Source: DASQDN01 sp035630195 (GTDB lineage Bacteria; Acidobacteriota; Terriglobia; Bryobacterales; Bryobacteraceae). Taken from it: a stretch of DNA of 7,379 nt. The DNA lies in contig DASQLD010000713.1 of NCBI GenBank assembly GCA_035630195.1, positions 1 through 7,379 of the forward strand. Reading direction: 5' to 3'. Each line of letters starts with the position of its first letter. Within the stretch, counting starts at the first letter, position 1. Below, piece by piece: positions 5,406 to 7,379 of the stretch. The notes beneath the pieces are model-generated. The model was not told the DNA's origin and did no database searches. It saw nothing but the letters and a program-made list of their open reading frames with translations. The position numbers and the translations under genes were made by a program.

Positions 5406-6316
5406 ACGCCAAACCCGGCCTTCTCGGCATCGAGGAACTCGGACGGCCCGAGATTGAGGCCATACTCGAGCGCGCCAAGTTTTTTCAGCCTCTCGAAAAC
5501 GAATCGTTCAAGCGTCTCGATACACTGCGCGGGCGATCCATTGTGAATCTGTTCTTTGAAGCGTCGACGCGTACCCGCGTCAGTTTCGAGATCGCGGCCA
5601 AGCGGCTCGGCGCAGACATCGTGTCAATCTCGGCACAAGGCTCCAGCGTGTCGAAGGGCGAATCGCTGGTCGATACATTGAACACTCTTGTTGCGATGCG
5701 TCCTGACGCAATTGTGATGCGTCACTCCGCGTCTGGCGCGCCTCATTTTCTTGCGCGACACCTCTCGACTCCGATCGTGAACGCGGGCGACGGCGCCCAT
5801 GAACATCCGACGCAAGCTCTGCTGGATGCTCGGACGATTCTCGACCATTGCGGTCGGCTCGATGGGCTTCGTGTCGCGATCATCGGTGACATCGCGCACA
5901 GCCGTGTCGCTCGGTCGAACATTCATCTGCTCTCGAAATTCGGGGCTGATATCGTGCTTTGCGGCCCTGCGCCGTTACTGCCTCGTGAACTCGCCCGGAT
6001 CGCTCCCGGTGTCACACTCGAACACGATATTCAGGCTGCGATACGGGACGCCAACGTCATCATGATGTTGCGCGTGCAACTGGAACGCCAGCATGAAACA
6101 CCGATGCCCGCGGGCGAATACTTCCGGTTCTATGGTCTGCGGCTCGAACATGTCGGGCTCGCCCGCCAGGGCGCCATCGTGATGCACCCGGGCCCAATGA
6201 ATCGTGGCCGTGAGATCGCGTCGGAAGTCGCCGACTCTCAAAGCTCCGTGATCCTGAATCAGGTCGAAAATGGCATCGCCGTACGTATGGCGGTGCTCGA
6301 ACGGATATTGCACTGA
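5402..6316 (+). CDS. pyrB: Aspartate carbamoyltransferase catalytic subunit
   Basis: Seen: 304 residues, the usual length for the catalytic chain, intact. The carbamoyl-phosphate motif FFEASTRTRVSFE (51-63), the SSVSKGESLVDT loop with Lys85 (81-92), MRHSASGAPHFLA (106-118), HEHPTQALLD (133-142), GDIAHSRVARSNI (162-174), MMLRVQLER (221-229) and MHPGPMNRGREI (261-272) are all in order. Known: it condenses carbamoyl phosphate with L-aspartate to N-carbamoyl-L-aspartate, the committed step of UMP synthesis, as a cytosolic trimer that may associate with PyrI or with dihydroorotase. No pyrI is seen in the window. Neighbours: its ATG overlaps the kinase stop (ATGA), so translation is probably coupled, which fits the absence of a Shine-Dalgarno site. 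pyrC begins 7 bases after its stop. Confidence 0.97.
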   Translation: MNAKPGLLGIEELGRPEIEAILERAKFFQPLENESFKRLDTLRGRSIVNLFFEASTRTRVSFEIAAKRLGADIVSISAQGSSVSKGESLVDTLNTLVAMRPDAIVMRHSASGAPHFLARHLSTPIVNAGDGAHEHPTQALLDARTILDHCGRLDGLRVAIIGDIAHSRVARSNIHLLSKFGADIVLCGPAPLLPRELARIAPGVTLEHDIQAAIRDANVIMMLRVQLERQHETPMPAGEYFRFYGLRLEHVGLARQGAIVMHPGPMNRGREIASEVADSQSSVILNQVENGIAVRMAVLERILH

Positions 6317-6323
6317 TATCGCA

Positions 6324-7379
6324 ATGACTAAGCTTCTCATACGGAACGGGCGCGTGGTCGATCCCGCGAGCAAGTACGATCAGGTCGCCGATGTGCTGCT
6401 GAGTGATGGTGTCATCGCGGAAATAGGGTCAAAAATCCGTACTGCGGACACCGAGACGTTCGATGCCACAGGCATGGTCGTCGCCCCTGGCTTCATCGAC
6501 ATGCACGTGCATCTTCGGGAGCCGGGTTTCGAGCATGCCGAGACCATCGAGACTGGGTCGCGTGCCGCCGCGGCCGGTGGGTTCACATCGGTCTGCTGTA
6601 TGCCGAACACGAAGCCCGTCAACGACAGCGCTACCGTCACGAACTACATTCTCGATCGCGCTCGGAAGCTCGCGGTCGTCAACGTATTTCCGATCGGGGC
6701 GATCACCAAGGGCAGTGAAGGCGAAGAACTGGCCGCCATCGGGTCGATGAAGGCTGCGGGTGTCGTCGCTATCTCCGATGACGGCCGTCCTGTGATGAAT
6801 GCCCGCGTGATGCGCCGGGCTATGGAATCGGCCAAAGCCTGGGACCTGCCGCTCATTAACCACTGTGAGGATCTGAATCTCAGCGCAGGCGGCGATATGC
6901 ATGAGGGCGTGCAGTCGACGCGCTTCGGATTGCGCGGAATTCCTTCGGCCTCGGAAGATGTGATGGTCGCCCGCGATATCCTGCTGGCCGAAATGACGGG
7001 TGTTCGTTATCATGTCGCGCACCTGTCGACACAGCACGCCGTCGCAATGGTGAAGTATGCCAAGGCCAAGGGCCTGCCGATCAGTTGCGAGGTATGCCCG
7101 CACCACTTCTCAATCACCGATTCAGACGTCAAGGCCTACGACGCGAACTACAAGATGAAGCCGCCGCTCCGATCCTGCTGTGATGTTGAAGCAGCGCTGG
7201 AGGGAATCGTCGACGGTACGGTGGATGCCCTTGCCACGGATCACGCTCCCCATCCCGGAAGCGAGAAGATGCAGGAGTTCGAGAAGTGTCCCTTTGGAAT
7301 CCTCGGTCTCGAAACCGCCATCGGCCTGACGCTTGAAAAGCTGGTCCATACGGAAAAGATCACACTGATGAAGATGGTC
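6324..7379 (+). CDS. pyrC: Dihydroorotase, type I (3' end outside the window)
   Basis: Seen: 352 codons are open to the window end with no stop; the family is usually about 425-430 residues, so roughly 75 are missing. Amidohydrolase features in order: the short N-terminal beta part (LLIRNGRVVDPASKYDQVAD), metal ligands HVH in PGFIDMHVHLREPG (55-68), CCMPNTKPVNDS (91-102), SDDGRPVMN (151-159; the Asp that bridges metals in this class), His180 in NHCED, His233 in AHLST, PHH (259-261), NYKMKPPLR (275-283) and Asp306 in ATDHAPHPGSEK. Known: it cyclises N-carbamoyl-aspartate to dihydroorotate, the step after PyrB, and in several bacteria forms a complex with it. The start at 6324 is chosen because MTKLLIRNGRV matches family N-termini and lies 7 bases after the pyrB stop; no Shine-Dalgarno site. 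The large antisense frames over this gene are shadows. Confidence 0.96.
   Translation, partial: MTKLLIRNGRVVDPASKYDQVADVLLSDGVIAEIGSKIRTADTETFDATGMVVAPGFIDMHVHLREPGFEHAETIETGSRAAAAGGFTSVCCMPNTKPVNDSATVTNYILDRARKLAVVNVFPIGAITKGSEGEELAAIGSMKAAGVVAISDDGRPVMNARVMRRAMESAKAWDLPLINHCEDLNLSAGGDMHEGVQSTRFGLRGIPSASEDVMVARDILLAEMTGVRYHVAHLSTQHAVAMVKYAKAKGLPISCEVCPHHFSITDSDVKAYDANYKMKPPLRSCCDVEAALEGIVDGTVDALATDHAPHPGSEKMQEFEKCPFGILGLETAIGLTLEKLVHTEKITLMKMV

Noticed and set aside
6429..7106. 225-aa - strand ORF opposite pyrC
   Set aside because: A long antisense frame typical of GC-rich coding DNA; composition rich in His/Arg/Asp and no family motif, while the + strand encodes a clear dihydroorotase.
1..7379. 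CRISPR arrays, tRNA or rRNA genes, insertion sequences
   Set aside because: No regularly spaced repeats, tRNA-like cloverleaf or rRNA motif, or transposase with terminal inverted repeats was found by eye.

Overview
The window looks like the edge between a decaying accessory patch and a conserved biosynthetic operon on a bacterial chromosome. The best guess for the host is an Acidobacteriota relative (Solibacter/Bryobacter-like). This rests on a TPR plus TonB-C protein with a signal peptide, a pyrR-led pyrimidine operon, moderately high GC, and few Shine-Dalgarno sites. That is an inference from gene style, not a phylogenetic placement.

Left part (1-1594): there is no clearly intact gene here. 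Bases 1-497 hold the C-terminal part of a tyrosine recombinase (integrase) on the + strand. It can be reassembled only by hopping frames about six times, yet every catalytic residue is still recognisable. Facing it on the - strand is a VapBC-type toxin-antitoxin operon, read vapB (1175-937) then vapC (937-515), with the TGATG overlap typical of such pairs. Both genes are broken: vapB by a one-base frameshift after codon 19, and vapC by a TGA in place of codon 34. Bases 1176-1594 are a spacer with a strong ribosome binding site and a candidate promoter for vapBC, a GC-rich inverted repeat, and one doubtful 53-codon ORF.

Middle (1595-3338): a secreted or periplasmic TPR/TonB-C-domain protein on the - strand (2721-1595) is frameshifted near its C-terminus. 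It diverges, with only 14 bases between start codons, from an intact 200-aa FMN-binding pyridoxamine-phosphate-oxidase-like protein (2736-3338).

Right part (3385-7379): an intact pyrimidine cluster in one direction: pyrR, a CHASE3-type membrane sensor histidine kinase, pyrB (aspartate carbamoyltransferase), and pyrC (dihydroorotase, cut by the window end). The kinase and pyrB overlap by ATGA, and pyrB and pyrC are 7 bases apart. PyrB and PyrC catalyse consecutive steps of de novo UMP synthesis, and PyrR is a uracil/UMP-sensing regulator. The unexpected member is the kinase, translationally coupled to pyrB. A pair of mutually exclusive small hairpins lies just before pyrR, and another hairpin lies between pyrR and the kinase. 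I see no clearly new defence system. The most unusual observations are the kinase embedded in the pyr operon and the serial breakage of the left-hand genes.
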